Shown: positions 8,924 through 18,622 of the stretch, piece after piece
Position numbering within the stretch: position 1 is the stretch's first letter
Layout of the letters: each line of letters begins with the position of its first letter
Source of the DNA: Prevotella sp.
Lineage (GTDB): Bacteria > Bacteroidota > Bacteroidia > Bacteroidales > Bacteroidaceae
Length of the DNA stretch: 64,000 bases
NCBI GenBank assembly: GCA_017538105.1
Contig: JAFYJN010000085.1
Span: 186,001 to 250,000 of the forward strand
Reading direction: 5' to 3'
Notes under the pieces: generated by a model
What the model was told of the DNA's origin: nothing
What the model saw: only the letters and a program-made list of their open reading frames with translations
Databases searched by the model: none
Made by a program: the position numbers and the translations under genes

Positions 8924-9559
8924 TTATGCTTTTGCCGTGTTATCCTCTTTGCTTCTCGGCTCTTTCTTGGCGAGCATGACCACCTGGTAAACGAAGTCAG
9001 TGACCCATTTCTGGGAGAACCCCAGACGCTGGTTGTACTGTCTGAGTGAGAGCACCGTCTTGACGACACCTGGGTCTTTAAAATCGTTCTTCACAAACAA
9101 GTCGTTGACCGTCTTCTCAGTCATGGCATACAAAGTTTTCTTGAACATCGACGGCATCCTAAGTTTGAACTTCATGAGGTTACCCATGAGCATCATCAAG
9201 TCTTGGGAAAAGCCTTGGAACTGTAACAAGTAAGGCTGAACATCGGTAATTCTTTTACAATTTTTCTTGATGCTGGCATCAATTTCGCCAAAGAAATCGT
9301 CATCTGTTTTGTAAATTTCTTTCATCATTTTCTTACACCGAATCTTTTCAGCCACACCCAATTTATTTCTTTCCGTGGCAATGCGCAGGGTAGTTTTGAA
9401 AGTTCTCAGGTCGGGCACCATTCGCATGTCGGTAATACCTATTTTTTCAGCTAAAGAAGATTGGAAATACACCCTGACCAGGGTCATATAATCTTCCATT
9501 CCACCTATCTTGGTTTCTCCGGCCTGTTTCTTCCCGAAGAGTTTAGAAAATAATCCCAT
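8924..9559 (-). CDS. Conserved cytoplasmic protein of unknown function
   Basis: 211 residues starting MGLFSKLFGKK, then a helix-rich body (YMTLVRVYFQSSLAEKIGI, FSQDLMMLMGNLMKFKLRMP, WVTDFVYQVVMLAKKEP). There is no signal peptide or membrane segment. I recognise no domain. A strong promoter precedes it and it appears to be a single-gene unit. Confidence 0.75.
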   Translation of the reverse strand: MGLFSKLFGKKQAGETKIGGMEDYMTLVRVYFQSSLAEKIGITDMRMVPDLRTFKTTLRIATERNKLGVAEKIRCKKMMKEIYKTDDDFFGEIDASIKKNCKRITDVQPYLLQFQGFSQDLMMLMGNLMKFKLRMPSMFKKTLYAMTEKTVNDLFVKNDFKDPGVVKTVLSLRQYNQRLGFSQKWVTDFVYQVVMLAKKEPRSKEDNTAKA

Positions 9560-9608
9560 AGTAAAAAATTTTCGTATAAAAATTGATATATATTATCAGT
9601 ATCGTCTG

Positions 9609-9639
9609 CAAAGTTACAAAGGAAAAATGGAAAGACAAA
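9609..9639 (-). promoter_or_regulatory. Promoter for the 8924-9559 gene
   Basis: Minus strand TTTG (9636-9639), 19-nt spacer, TAACTTTG (9609-9616): an exact match to the Bacteroidota consensus. Confidence 0.7.
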
Positions 9640-9806
9640 AGGAAAAGCCCAAAAAGTGGTTTCTCCAGACTGGTGTAAGGACTCTGTTGCCCCAAAGGCA
9701 CTTACTCTCTCCATTATTTGCATGTTGGAAAACAAAAAAAGTCAAAAATCTGCGCTGCAAGAGTGCTTTTTTAGCGCAATGTTTTTATTATTCCGCCAAA
9801 TATTTG

Positions 9807-9814
9807 TATCTTTG
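9807..9814 (+). promoter_or_regulatory. -7 box ahead of the polysaccharide locus
   Basis: TATCTTTG, 25 nt before the ATG at 9840. No exact TTTG at the right distance upstream. The 280-nt gap to the divergent gene otherwise holds only low-information AT-rich sequence and a weak TGCGCT/AGCGCA inverted pair. Confidence 0.5.
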
Positions 9815-9839
9815 CAGGCAATTTATACTATAAGTGGTA

Positions 9840-11249
9840 ATGGAAAGCTATTCGAGTGGCAGCAAACTAATTCGCAACTTGGTCATTTTAAGCGATTTCG
9901 TATTGCTTAATATGTTATTGTTGGCATTTCTGCAATTTTTTCCAGAGATTGTTCCCCATACGATAAAAGACACCCCTCGTTTCGATTTTTTCTTCGCCAA
10001 CCTGGCCTTGGCTGTGGCGGAATTCTTTTTCCATACCATCATCCATGAACGACGCGTTTCGTTCGACCAGATTGCCGTGAGGGGCTTGCAGTTGGTGCTC
10101 ACCCACGCAGGCATTTTCTTTGTTCTCTCCCGTATGTACGGTGAGAATGGTGGCTATTTCCGCTTTATTCTCATTTATACCCCTATTCTCTTTCTGCTGC
10201 TGTTGTTGATTCGCATCATTCAACTATACATATTAAGCAAATATCGCCAGATGGGCGGCAATACTCGTAGAGTGCTTTTTGTGGGCAGCGACCCCGCGAA
10301 TATGATGTTGTTCGAGGAATTCATGGCCGACCCCTCCACTGGTTACCAAGTGATAGGGTATTATTCGAATGAAAAGATAGAAGGCGCATCCGAACAACTG
10401 TCACTCCTTGGCTCGCTCGAAGAACTCGATGAGTTATGCTCCAACGATGAGCCACCGAGAAAGATTGATGAGTTGTTCTGTTGCCTTTCTCACGACGAAT
10501 CGGAACGCATCAGCCACATTATGCAGTTCTGCGACAAGAACGTGATACGATTCTACTACGTGCCACGCATGCAGGGCAATTTCCGTTTGAACCTCATTCC
10601 CGAGCGCTTCGGCACCATGACGTTGTTTACGAACTACGCCGAACCACTGACCAAGATAGGCAACAGGTTCGTTAAACGCACCTTCGACATTGTTTTCAGT
10701 CTGTGTGTATGCCTGTTTCTCGTGCCCTTGATTCCCATCATCGCATTGATTATCAAGATACAGAGCCCAGGGCCCATCTTCTTTGTTCAAAAGCGTACAG
10801 GATTAAACGGCAAGGAATTCAACTGTTATAAATTCCGTTCGATGCATGTGAACAAAGATGCCGACCTTCAACAAGCAACACTTGACGACCCACGCAAGTT
10901 CCCCTTCGGCAACTTCATGCGTAAGACAAATCTCGACGAATTCCCCCAGTTCTTCAACGTGCTAAAGGGCGATATGAGTATTGTGGGACCGCGCCCCCAT
11001 ATGTTGAAACATACTGAAATATACAGCGGACTCATCGACAAATATATGGTGCGCCACTTCTCCAAGCCCGGCATTACCGGTTGGGCACAAGTGTCGGGAT
11101 TTCGTGGTGAGACGAAAGAGTTGTGGCAGATGGAAGAGCGTATCAAGCGCGACATCTGGTATATTGAAAATTGGTCGTTCTGGCTCGACCTTCGTATCAT
11201 AGGCAGAACTTTCTTAAGCATCATTAAGCCTGATAAGAATGCCTATTGA
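9840..11249 (+). CDS. Polyprenyl glycosylphosphotransferase initiating exopolysaccharide synthesis
   Basis: 469 residues from ATG 9840 (a GTG two codons earlier is possible). Four N-terminal membrane helices, a CoA-binding-like middle domain (NTRRVLFVGSDPAN), a fifth helix (FDIVFSLCVCLFLVPLIPII) and the C-terminal bacterial sugar transferase domain with SPGPIFFVQKRTGLNGKEF, KFRSMHVN and DMSIVGPRPHM. The WbaP/WcaJ family moves a sugar-1-phosphate onto undecaprenyl phosphate at the inner membrane, the first step of repeat-unit assembly. The sugar (often glucose or galactose) cannot be read from sequence. It is followed by rfbA and a wzc-like gene. Confidence 0.93.
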   Translation: MESYSSGSKLIRNLVILSDFVLLNMLLLAFLQFFPEIVPHTIKDTPRFDFFFANLALAVAEFFFHTIIHERRVSFDQIAVRGLQLVLTHAGIFFVLSRMYGENGGYFRFILIYTPILFLLLLLIRIIQLYILSKYRQMGGNTRRVLFVGSDPANMMLFEEFMADPSTGYQVIGYYSNEKIEGASEQLSLLGSLEELDELCSNDEPPRKIDELFCCLSHDESERISHIMQFCDKNVIRFYYVPRMQGNFRLNLIPERFGTMTLFTNYAEPLTKIGNRFVKRTFDIVFSLCVCLFLVPLIPIIALIIKIQSPGPIFFVQKRTGLNGKEFNCYKFRSMHVNKDADLQQATLDDPRKFPFGNFMRKTNLDEFPQFFNVLKGDMSIVGPRPHMLKHTEIYSGLIDKYMVRHFSKPGITGWAQVSGFRGETKELWQMEERIKRDIWYIENWSFWLDLRIIGRTFLSIIKPDKNAY

Positions 11250-11326
11250 GTTACGGATGACGAGTTAAGTATTTGGAAGTTAGTTAGGAGTTACGTATTT
11301 CAAAAATATAAACATCATTAAAAAAG

Positions 11327-12202
11327 ATGAAAGGAATCGTACTGGCAGGCGGATCTGGAACCCGTCTCTATCCCATCACCAAAGGTATCAGCAAGCAAAT
11401 GATACCCATCTTCGACAAACCGATGATCTACTATCCTATATCGGTATTGTTGAGGGCGGGTATTCGTGAGATTCTGATTATCTCCACTCCCCACGACTTG
11501 CCCGGTTTCCAAAGACTTCTTGGCGATGGCAAGGATTATGGCGTGCGCTTTGACTATGCCGAGCAGCCCAGTCCCGATGGTTTGGCCCAAGCGTTCATCA
11601 TCGGCGAAGAATTCATCGGTGATGACGATGTTTGTCTGGTGTTGGGTGACAACATCTTCCATGGACCAGGATTCACCCGTATGCTGCGCTCCAGTGTAAC
11701 GAGAGCCAATGACGGCGAGGCCACGGTTTTCGGATATTATGTGAACGACCCCGAGCGTTATGGCGTTGTGGAATTCGACATGGACGGCCATTGTGTGAGC
11801 ATCGAGGAGAAACCCACCCAGCCGAAGAGCAACTACGCCGTCGTGGGATTGTATTTCTATCCGAACAGCGTGGTAGAGATCGCCAAGGGCATCAAACCAA
11901 GTGCCCGTGGTGAGTTGGAGATAACATCGGTGAACCAAGAGTACCTGCGCCGTGGCGAATTGCATGTGGAAACCTTGGAACGTGGTTTCGCATGGCTCGA
12001 CACAGGCACCCACGACAGCCTCTCCGAGGCGAGTACATTTATTGAGGTGATAGAGAAACGCCAAGGGCTGAAAGTGGCCTGTTTGGAAGAAATTGCCTTG
12101 AAGAACGGATGGATAGACAAAGCCACCCTGCGCCGTTTGGCCGAACCCATGGCCAAAAATGACTATGGACAGTATCTCTTAAAGTTGGCCTCAGACGAAT
12201 GA
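11327..12202 (+). CDS. rfbA: Glucose-1-phosphate thymidylyltransferase
   Basis: 291 residues, full length. Nucleotidyltransferase signature [19 protein letters not shown], substrate loop [10 protein letters not shown], metal site LGDNIFHG and [19 protein letters not shown]. It makes dTDP-glucose from dTTP and glucose-1-phosphate, feeding dTDP-rhamnose and related sugars. The usual rfbB, C and D genes are not in this window. Confidence 0.96.
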   Translation: MKGIVLAGGSGTRLYPITKGISKQMIPIFDKPMIYYPISVLLRAGIREILIISTPHDLPGFQRLLGDGKDYGVRFDYAEQPSPDGLAQAFIIGEEFIGDDDVCLVLGDNIFHGPGFTRMLRSSVTRANDGEATVFGYYVNDPERYGVVEFDMDGHCVSIEEKPTQPKSNYAVVGLYFYPNSVVEIAKGIKPSARGELEITSVNQEYLRRGELHVETLERGFAWLDTGTHDSLSEASTFIEVIEKRQGLKVACLEEIALKNGWIDKATLRRLAEPMAKNDYGQYLLKLASDE

Positions 12203-12276
12203 GACATCAAGAATTATCATCATTAGGAATCATTTTTCATAATAAATAAAGAAGAAACAACAATTTAATAATAGAA

Positions 12277-14796
12277 ATGGAAGAACAAAAAACAGTAGGA
12301 GCTGAAGCTGTCCAAGTAGAGGAAGGTCGTAAAGTGTTCAGTTTCGCGAACATCTATGCGACAATCATCCTAAATTGGAAGTGGTTTATCCTCTCATTGA
12401 TTATTTGTTTGGGGTTGGCCGCCATTTACCTGCGCTATGCCACTCCCCTGTATCAGTCATCGGCCAAGTTGCTCATCAAGGAAGAGAGTTCCGGCCGCAA
12501 AAGCAGTGTGCTTCAGAGTATGACAGCAGGTGTTATCTCCAACTCGCAAGGTATCGACAACGAAATGGAGATTATCTCATCACACTCAATAGCCACCGCT
12601 GCCGTACGCGATCTAAAATTGTATGCCACGTATACCAACCAAGGTCGTGTTAAGGACATTTTGCTTTACAAGAACCAGCCTGTGAGTGTTGATGTTGACG
12701 CTGACCACTTGGAGAATTTGGGTGGTCCCATCAATTTCACCATTGAGCGTGACGGCAACAATTACAAAGTATCGGGTACCTATTATGCCGTTGACGAAGA
12801 CGATTTGGTGTCGGGTCCTTATAGTATGAACAAGACGTTCACCACGTTGCCCCAAACCTTCCGCACGCGTGCAGGAGACATCACCTTCTCTCAGAACAGA
12901 CACTACAAAATGAGCGATGGACAAAAGATGTTCGTCAACATCATCACTCCGTACAATGCCGCATACAAATACCGTGGGGCATTGTCTGTTGCTCCCACCT
13001 CGAAATCGACGACCATCGCCCGCCTGGTGATGACCGATGAGATACCAGAGCGCGCACGCGACTATTTGAAGCAGTTGGCCATCTGTTACAACCGCGATGC
13101 CAACGATGACAAGAACATCGTGGCTCGCCGCACAGAAGAGTTCATCAACGATCGTCTGGAGAAGATCAACGCCGAGTTGGGTGAGACAGAAGGACAGTTA
13201 GAAGAATACAAACGCCGTCACCATATGGTGGAGCTTCGCATGAACGCCTCACAAGCTGTTTCCAGTGCAAATGACTACGAGCAAAAACTGGCTGACGCCA
13301 ACACGCAGGTGGCTTTGCTCAACAGCATCTCAGACTATATGAACGAGCCCGCCAACCGCTACCAAACACTGCCAACAAATGTTGGTCTTAGCGATGCCAC
13401 AGCTGCGGCACTCATCAACCGCTACAATGAGATTGTACTCCAACGCAACCGTTTGCTACAGTCGGCCAGCGAGGAGAGCCCCTCAGTACAACCGCTTACC
13501 GCACAGCTCGACGACTTGAGCAACAGCATTCGCCGTGCCATGACACAGAGCCGTAGGAACATGGAAATACGTCGTAGCGGCATGGCACAACAGTATGGAC
13601 GCTACTCTGGACAGATTTCCGCCACTCCCGAACAGGAACGCATGCTAACGCAAATTGGACGTGAGCAAGAAGTGCGAAGTGGACTGTACCTGATGCTTCT
13701 CCAAAAACGCGAGGAGAACTCCATCTCATTGGCAGCCACCGCCGACAAAGGAAAACTTATCGACGAGCCGCAGGGACAGACAAAAATCAGTCCCAAGTCA
13801 TCGAGCATCATGATGGGTGCTCTGCTGGCAGGCTTGCTCATACCTACTCTCATCCTGTTCCTCATCGAATTCTTCAGATACAAGATTGAAGGTCACGACG
13901 ATGTTGCCAAGCTGACGAACCTGCCCATCATCGCTGATGTGGCGGTGGCCAGTGAGACGGCAAAGACCAAGGCCGACATCGTGGTACACGAGAATCAGAA
14001 CAACCAGATGGAGGAAATCTTCCGATCCATGCGTACAAACTTGCAATTCATGATGGAGGAAGGACAGAAAGTGGTGATGTTTACTTCGAGTACGTCCGGT
14101 GAGGGTAAGACGTTCAACTGCGCCAACCTAGCCGTCAGCTTTGCCTTACTCGACAAAAAGGTGGTGTTGGTGGGTCTTGACATCCGTAAGCCCCGTCTGG
14201 CAGAGTTGTTCGAACTCGATGACCACAAACACGGTATCACACCACTTTTGTCGATGCACGACCCGAAGGCCGAAGATGTGAAAGCCAACATTCTTCCTTC
14301 TGGCATCAACGACAACCTAGACCTGCTGTTGGCTGGTCCAATTCCACCCAACCCGACGGAGTTGATGTCACGTCCGAGTCTCGACAAGGTGATCAATATC
14401 CTAAAAGAAAGCTACGACTACGTGCTTATCGATACCGCTCCTGTAGGTCTTGTTACCGATACACTGCAAATTGGTCGCGTGGCCGACGCTACGGTTTACA
14501 TGTGCCGTGCTGACTACACACCGCGTAGCAGCTTCGACTTGATCAACAGTCTGGCCTCCGAGAAGAAACTGCCCAATATGGCTATCGTCATCAATGGTAT
14601 CGATATGACCAAGAAGAAGTATGGCTATTACTACGGCTATGGCAAATATGGCAAGTACGGACGCTACGGACGCTATGGCACCTATGGCAAGTACGGACGT
14701 TACGGCAGTTATGGACGTTATGGCTCATATGGTTCCTATGGCAACTACAGCAATAGCCATTACGGCAGCAAGAGTGACAACTCTGTGAAGCACTAA
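12277..14796 (+). CDS. Wzc-like polysaccharide co-polymerase and tyrosine autokinase
   Basis: 839 residues. Wzz domain with one helix near the N-terminus (WKWFILSLIICLGLAAIYL), a long periplasmic coiled region, GNVR-like part, a second helix (SSIMMGALLAGLLIPTLILF, about 508-530), then a BY-kinase domain with Walker A TSSTSGEGKTFNCANLA, Walker A' VLVGLDIRKPRL and Walker B DYVLIDTAPVG. The C-terminus is a Tyr cluster with 18 Tyr in about 50 residues, mostly [KRST]YG triplets (14611-14767). These kinases control polymer length and export through cycles of Tyr-tail phosphorylation. No wza-type outer membrane exporter is adjacent. Confidence 0.95.
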   Translation: MEEQKTVGAEAVQVEEGRKVFSFANIYATIILNWKWFILSLIICLGLAAIYLRYATPLYQSSAKLLIKEESSGRKSSVLQSMTAGVISNSQGIDNEMEIISSHSIATAAVRDLKLYATYTNQGRVKDILLYKNQPVSVDVDADHLENLGGPINFTIERDGNNYKVSGTYYAVDEDDLVSGPYSMNKTFTTLPQTFRTRAGDITFSQNRHYKMSDGQKMFVNIITPYNAAYKYRGALSVAPTSKSTTIARLVMTDEIPERARDYLKQLAICYNRDANDDKNIVARRTEEFINDRLEKINAELGETEGQLEEYKRRHHMVELRMNASQAVSSANDYEQKLADANTQVALLNSISDYMNEPANRYQTLPTNVGLSDATAAALINRYNEIVLQRNRLLQSASEESPSVQPLTAQLDDLSNSIRRAMTQSRRNMEIRRSGMAQQYGRYSGQISATPEQERMLTQIGREQEVRSGLYLMLLQKREENSISLAATADKGKLIDEPQGQTKISPKSSSIMMGALLAGLLIPTLILFLIEFFRYKIEGHDDVAKLTNLPIIADVAVASETAKTKADIVVHENQNNQMEEIFRSMRTNLQFMMEEGQKVVMFTSSTSGEGKTFNCANLAVSFALLDKKVVLVGLDIRKPRLAELFELDDHKHGITPLLSMHDPKAEDVKANILPSGINDNLDLLLAGPIPPNPTELMSRPSLDKVINILKESYDYVLIDTAPVGLVTDTLQIGRVADATVYMCRADYTPRSSFDLINSLASEKKLPNMAIVINGIDMTKKKYGYYYGYGKYGKYGRYGRYGTYGKYGRYGSYGRYGSYGSYGNYSNSHYGSKSDNSVKH

Positions 14797-14813
14797 TTTC
14801 CAACTATTCTATC

Positions 14814-15248
14814 ATGACAATAGCAGTAGATTTTGACGGAACGATTGCCGAAGACAGATACCCTAAAATAGGCACTGAGATCCCTTTCGCGATAGACACC
14901 CTGAAGATGCTGATTGCTGATCACCACAAGGTTATACTCTGGAGTGTTCGTGAAGGTGAGCTCCTGGACGAAGCCGTGCAGTGGTGCCGTGAACGCGGTG
15001 TGGAATTTTACGCTGTGAACAAGGACTTTCCAGAGGAGAAGGAGCACCTAAACCAGAGTTTCTCCCGCAAGATCAAGGCAGACATCTTTATCGACGACCG
15101 CAACGTTGGCGGATTGCCCGACTGGGGAGTCATCTACCAGATAGTGAAAGAGAACCGCACTTATCATTCCATCCTCCGCGACAGGATGCGTCAAAGTCTC
15201 GAAGACCATGAGCCACCAAAGAAGAAGCATTGGTGGAGTAAGGGATAA
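14814..15248 (+). CDS. Small HAD-like hydrolase
   Basis: 144 residues. DFDGTIAEDRYP carries the HAD motif I Asp-x-Asp, LWSVREGELLDEAV matches motif II (Ser in the place of Ser/Thr), and IKADIFIDDRNVGG matches motif IV. No cap domain, so access for small substrates is open. It is 17 nt after the Wzc-like gene, suggesting a role linked to that locus (for example a sugar-phosphate phosphatase), which is inference. Confidence 0.8.
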   Translation: MTIAVDFDGTIAEDRYPKIGTEIPFAIDTLKMLIADHHKVILWSVREGELLDEAVQWCRERGVEFYAVNKDFPEEKEHLNQSFSRKIKADIFIDDRNVGGLPDWGVIYQIVKENRTYHSILRDRMRQSLEDHEPPKKKHWWSKG

Positions 15249-15259
15249 GAACAACGAAA

Positions 15260-15288
15260 GAAGCCGTCTAAGACGGCTTCTTTTTTTT
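15260..15288. terminator. Rho-independent terminator
   Basis: GAAGCCGTC/GACGGCTTC stem with a TAA loop, followed by eight T. It closes the polysaccharide locus on the plus strand and, read backwards, also lies just past the minus-strand gene ending at 15313. Confidence 0.88.
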
Positions 15289-15312
15289 ATTATACCATAG
15301 AATAGGTGATCC

Positions 15313-16203
15313 CTATTGGTTTGACGGCTCCACATGTACGGCAAGATGGGTAACCTGGTCGTATTTATCGTTGATGAGCTGTTTTATTTCTTTTACCCGC
15401 TGGTGAATCACATCGAGTGAATCTTCACCACTCATGGTTACATTGAGTTCGATGGCCATCTGGCCACCCACCTTACGGGTGAGCACGCCCGTCACAGCCT
15501 CCACGCCATCTACCCCCGCAGCCAACTTAGCCAGGTCAGCTTCAGTATCCTCGGGCAAACTCTTGTCAAGCAACTCATCGAGGGCATTGCGGAACAGCCG
15601 GCATGCCTCCAGCATGACGAAGAGACAGATGACCATAGCCGCCAATACATCAAGCACTTTCCATTTTCCAGCGACAATGACCACGGGCAGGAGTACGATA
15701 AAGGTGCCCAACGATGACCACATGTCGAAGTCGTAGCGATGGGCGGCACGCGTAAGGACATCTGAGTTCAGTTGTTGGGCATGACGCACGGCAAACCTTG
15801 ACAGAGCCAGCAACACAAAAACGCTGACTACAGCAGCGATAATGGCCGCAAAACGTACATTCACAGGAAAGACACCCTGCATGAACAGGATGAAATCACC
15901 GGCACATTTGAATCCCCAGAAAAAGGCGGCCACAAAAAGCACCAAACTTATCGCTAGACACATTACTGTGGCATAACGACCATAACCATAGTCATGACTG
16001 TCGTTCTTTGCCCGTTTGTTGAGCGCCATGAATGCGACAGCCAACCCATCGCCGAACAGATTGAACAGCGAATGGATGGCATCAGCCATCAATGCGGCTG
16101 AATGGGCACAAATGGCCACGTAGAACTTCATGACCAACAGCAACAGATTGGTTGAAGCCCCAGCCACCACGTATTTCTTTTCCTTATTATTCGTTGTGGA
16201 CAT
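15313..16203 (-). CDS. Cation diffusion facilitator family transporter with altered metal-site residues
   Basis: 296 residues with six membrane helices and the C-terminal cytoplasmic CDF domain (GGQMAIELNVTMSG, VTHLAVHVEP). CDF proteins export Zn, Fe, Mn or similar divalent ions in exchange for protons. The usual site-A motif HSLxD in helix 2 reads HSLFN, the usual HPYGHGRAE loop reads HDYGYGRYA, and the helix 5 HxxxD is HRYDFD with shifted spacing. So substrate or even transport activity may differ from standard CDFs. It follows the RsiV-like gene by 23 nt and is probably in one operon with it. Confidence 0.88.
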   Translation of the reverse strand: MSTTNNKEKKYVVAGASTNLLLLVMKFYVAICAHSAALMADAIHSLFNLFGDGLAVAFMALNKRAKNDSHDYGYGRYATVMCLAISLVLFVAAFFWGFKCAGDFILFMQGVFPVNVRFAAIIAAVVSVFVLLALSRFAVRHAQQLNSDVLTRAAHRYDFDMWSSLGTFIVLLPVVIVAGKWKVLDVLAAMVICLFVMLEACRLFRNALDELLDKSLPEDTEADLAKLAAGVDGVEAVTGVLTRKVGGQMAIELNVTMSGEDSLDVIHQRVKEIKQLINDKYDQVTHLAVHVEPSNQ

Positions 16204-16226
16204 ATCTTGTCAGTCTATATACGCGC

Positions 16227-17327
16227 TCAGCGCATGTATTTTTCCAGTTTTTCATAGGGCAAGACGAAATGGAACAAGCCATCTACGAAGGAACCAATCT
16301 GGTAAGGCTGGAAACTGAACACAACCCCCTCTTCCATCAAAGCTGCCTGTGGCACAGTATTCTTTCCTATGTAACGATCCTGCCTTTCCATCTCTTCTTC
16401 CAAAGCAGCCACTACTTTTGACATGGCGTTTTTCTTGAAGAGCGTTGTATTGTCAACTACCTCGCAACGTTCCATGTCGAACGTGACATATTTCTCGCCT
16501 GGATAATCGTGAGCCCCATAGGCGAAGAAATCAGTTGAGATAAACAGCGTGACGTAGCGTTCGCTCACATACCTTGGAGTGATGAATACCCTAAGGTAAC
16601 ACAACGGATAGCCAAAATCTTCGTTTTTCAGGTAATACACCTGCCTCATATACACATCACGGTAATGGTCGAGCACATCCTGTCCCACCGTATTGTCCTG
16701 GACGATGAATGCGGCCGGATTGTTCCTCTTTAGCACCGCCATGGGCAGCGAACTCTCGCTGATGTTCTGTTCCATGAACATATCGCCAAAATAGATGGCA
16801 TCCATATTGGTGAATGTATCCACATAATTCACTATCCACTGACGCATGAAATCCCATGCCTCACCTTCTGCCGTAGGATAGTCCACCAACAACTCGCAAC
16901 CGAAGTTATTGGTGTCACAGGCCCGGAAATTACAGGGGGATGTTGACTCACACCGTTCAAAGAGGTCGGGATAATCATTTTCCACGAACAAGCTGTCGTG
17001 CCTCAACTCGCTGAGCGGTTTCCGAAGCATCTCACATCCCAATCGGGCATATACATAGCCTTCCTTAAACACCGTGTCGGCAGGCACTGCCGGACCAATG
17101 GGAAAACGATCACCGTACTCACTAAGCAGCGAGATAAAATGCACGTCTTCGTAGTCCACATACAACATATAGTATCTCACCCCGTCGACCACCATCAACG
17201 AATCGGTCGTGGCATTGCGGTAATCGTCCATGAAGCCTGCATAACGCTGAGCCATGCTCTTCTGTGAGAACATGGCCACCAGAAAAAGGATGAGGTAGCC
17301 ACTGTGGAACCGTTTATTGTTGTGCAT
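16227..17327 (-). CDS. Exported DUF3298/RsiV-like protein
   Basis: 366 residues from ATG 17327 (upstream in-frame sequence is AT-rich promoter DNA). Signal peptide GYLILFLVAMFSQKSMAQ. The C-terminal third (VTFDMERCEVVDNTTLFKK...VVFSFQPYQIGSFVDG...VLPYEKLEKYMR) is the DUF3298 pattern found in RsiV-type anti-sigma/lysozyme-binding proteins and related periplasmic proteins. Two Cys-containing loops (ERCESTSPCNFRACD) might be disulfide bonded. Function unknown. Confidence 0.78.
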   Translation of the reverse strand: MHNNKRFHSGYLILFLVAMFSQKSMAQRYAGFMDDYRNATTDSLMVVDGVRYYMLYVDYEDVHFISLLSEYGDRFPIGPAVPADTVFKEGYVYARLGCEMLRKPLSELRHDSLFVENDYPDLFERCESTSPCNFRACDTNNFGCELLVDYPTAEGEAWDFMRQWIVNYVDTFTNMDAIYFGDMFMEQNISESSLPMAVLKRNNPAAFIVQDNTVGQDVLDHYRDVYMRQVYYLKNEDFGYPLCYLRVFITPRYVSERYVTLFISTDFFAYGAHDYPGEKYVTFDMERCEVVDNTTLFKKNAMSKVVAALEEEMERQDRYIGKNTVPQAALMEEGVVFSFQPYQIGSFVDGLFHFVLPYEKLEKYMR

Positions 17328-17358
17328 GATAATATAATATATGGTGCTGTCTATTATG

Positions 17359-17366
17359 CAAAGATA
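17359..17366 (-). promoter_or_regulatory. -7 box for the RsiV-like/CDF operon
   Basis: TATCTTTG on the minus strand, 31 nt before the ATG at 17327. No exact -33 at the usual distance. Confidence 0.5.
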
Positions 17367-17431
17367 CACAAAACAAATGACAAAACCTTTAAAAACAAAA
17401 ATAATTTTCAAAAAAAAGAGTTATAAAAGAG

Positions 17432-18508
17432 ATGAGAGATAAAATATTCCTTTTCCTGCTTCTCCTGCTTATGAGCTGCGCCACTAAAGCAGAGGTAGAT
17501 AGTCTAACGGTGGAATACCTTGAAGAGGTGGAACTGACAAGCATCATGGCCCGTACTGCAGGATTCCGAGAATACTGCACCGACTTCGCAGAAGCCTACA
17601 ACGAAGAGACGAGCATGTGGTTCACCCCCTTCGCTGACCATCCAGCCATTCATTTCCTTCAAGACTTACGCGACCGCTATCACGTCAGTCATGATGCGCT
17701 GGCTTCATTGGCTCTACACCTACAGAAGAACACTGATGGATATGTATTGCGCGACAACACGGAAGAGTTGTCGGCCCGATGGTCGGCTGTTGACAAGGAC
17801 AGTCTGCTTGATATGATCAATGCGTTTTACAAAGACAGTCATTTTCACGATTTCTTCGAGCAACATCAAACCTTCTATGAAGAACAGTGCCGACTGTTCG
17901 CCAATGCATTGGTTGATAGCATCGACACACGCTGGCTGGAACATTTCCACGGTGCTGTTGGCGACCATTTCCACATAGTGTTAGCCTTCACCAACGGACG
18001 TCACAACTACGGTCCATCACTTACTACTAAAAGTGAGAAGGAAAATTACGCCATTGCAGGCTACGTGACCCCCCGACTGATACGACTGAATGGTTTCACT
18101 CCTCATAACCTCTACGGCGACATGATCGTTCATGAATTCAACCACTCGTTCATCAACCCCTTGCTCCGCGACAGTTTGTTCCGCCAGTCCATGCGCCCAT
18201 TAGGCGAAGAGATGTTGCGACGTTCCTACCACACGATGACCAACATGCAGTATGGCCGGTGGGACATCGTGGTGAATGAGACGTTGGTGCGCGCCACCAC
18301 GCTTTTGTATAAGAAAGCCCATGGTTGTTCCCCCACTGAAACAGAACGTCTCATTCATGAAGAGGAGAGCCATGGCTTCCGATGGATGACCGATGTAGTA
18401 GCTTCATTGGAGTATTATGAGCAACATCGCTCCAACTACCCCACCCTACGCGACTATTATCCCAAATTGACCGATGATATCCGAAGGGCTTTATTCGTGG
18501 AGTTTTAA
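17432..18508 (+). CDS. DUF4932 lipoprotein, putative zinc metallopeptidase
   Basis: 358 residues. Lipoprotein signal MRDKIFLFLLLLLMSC with the Cys at residue 15 or so. A zinc-binding HEFNH (residues 234-238) is followed by SFINPLL, and a downstream Glu in VVNETLVRA could be the third ligand, the layout seen in DUF4932. The protein would sit on the membrane, probably on the periplasmic or surface side. Substrate unknown. Confidence 0.83.
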   Translation: MRDKIFLFLLLLLMSCATKAEVDSLTVEYLEEVELTSIMARTAGFREYCTDFAEAYNEETSMWFTPFADHPAIHFLQDLRDRYHVSHDALASLALHLQKNTDGYVLRDNTEELSARWSAVDKDSLLDMINAFYKDSHFHDFFEQHQTFYEEQCRLFANALVDSIDTRWLEHFHGAVGDHFHIVLAFTNGRHNYGPSLTTKSEKENYAIAGYVTPRLIRLNGFTPHNLYGDMIVHEFNHSFINPLLRDSLFRQSMRPLGEEMLRRSYHTMTNMQYGRWDIVVNETLVRATTLLYKKAHGCSPTETERLIHEEESHGFRWMTDVVASLEYYEQHRSNYPTLRDYYPKLTDDIRRALFVEF

Positions 18509-18622
18509 GGAATTAGTTACAAAGATGTTGCAAAGCAAGAAATAGTAATATCGATAGGTTTCAGCATACAGATATTTTCTTCATTTTGTAAAAGTTACTT
18601 GCACTCGAAAAGCTCAAATATA

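Noticed and set aside
9510-9833. Plus-strand open frame of 107 codons in the gap before the polysaccharide locus
   Set aside because: It starts inside the 8924-9559 gene on the other strand, crosses two promoters, and resembles no protein.
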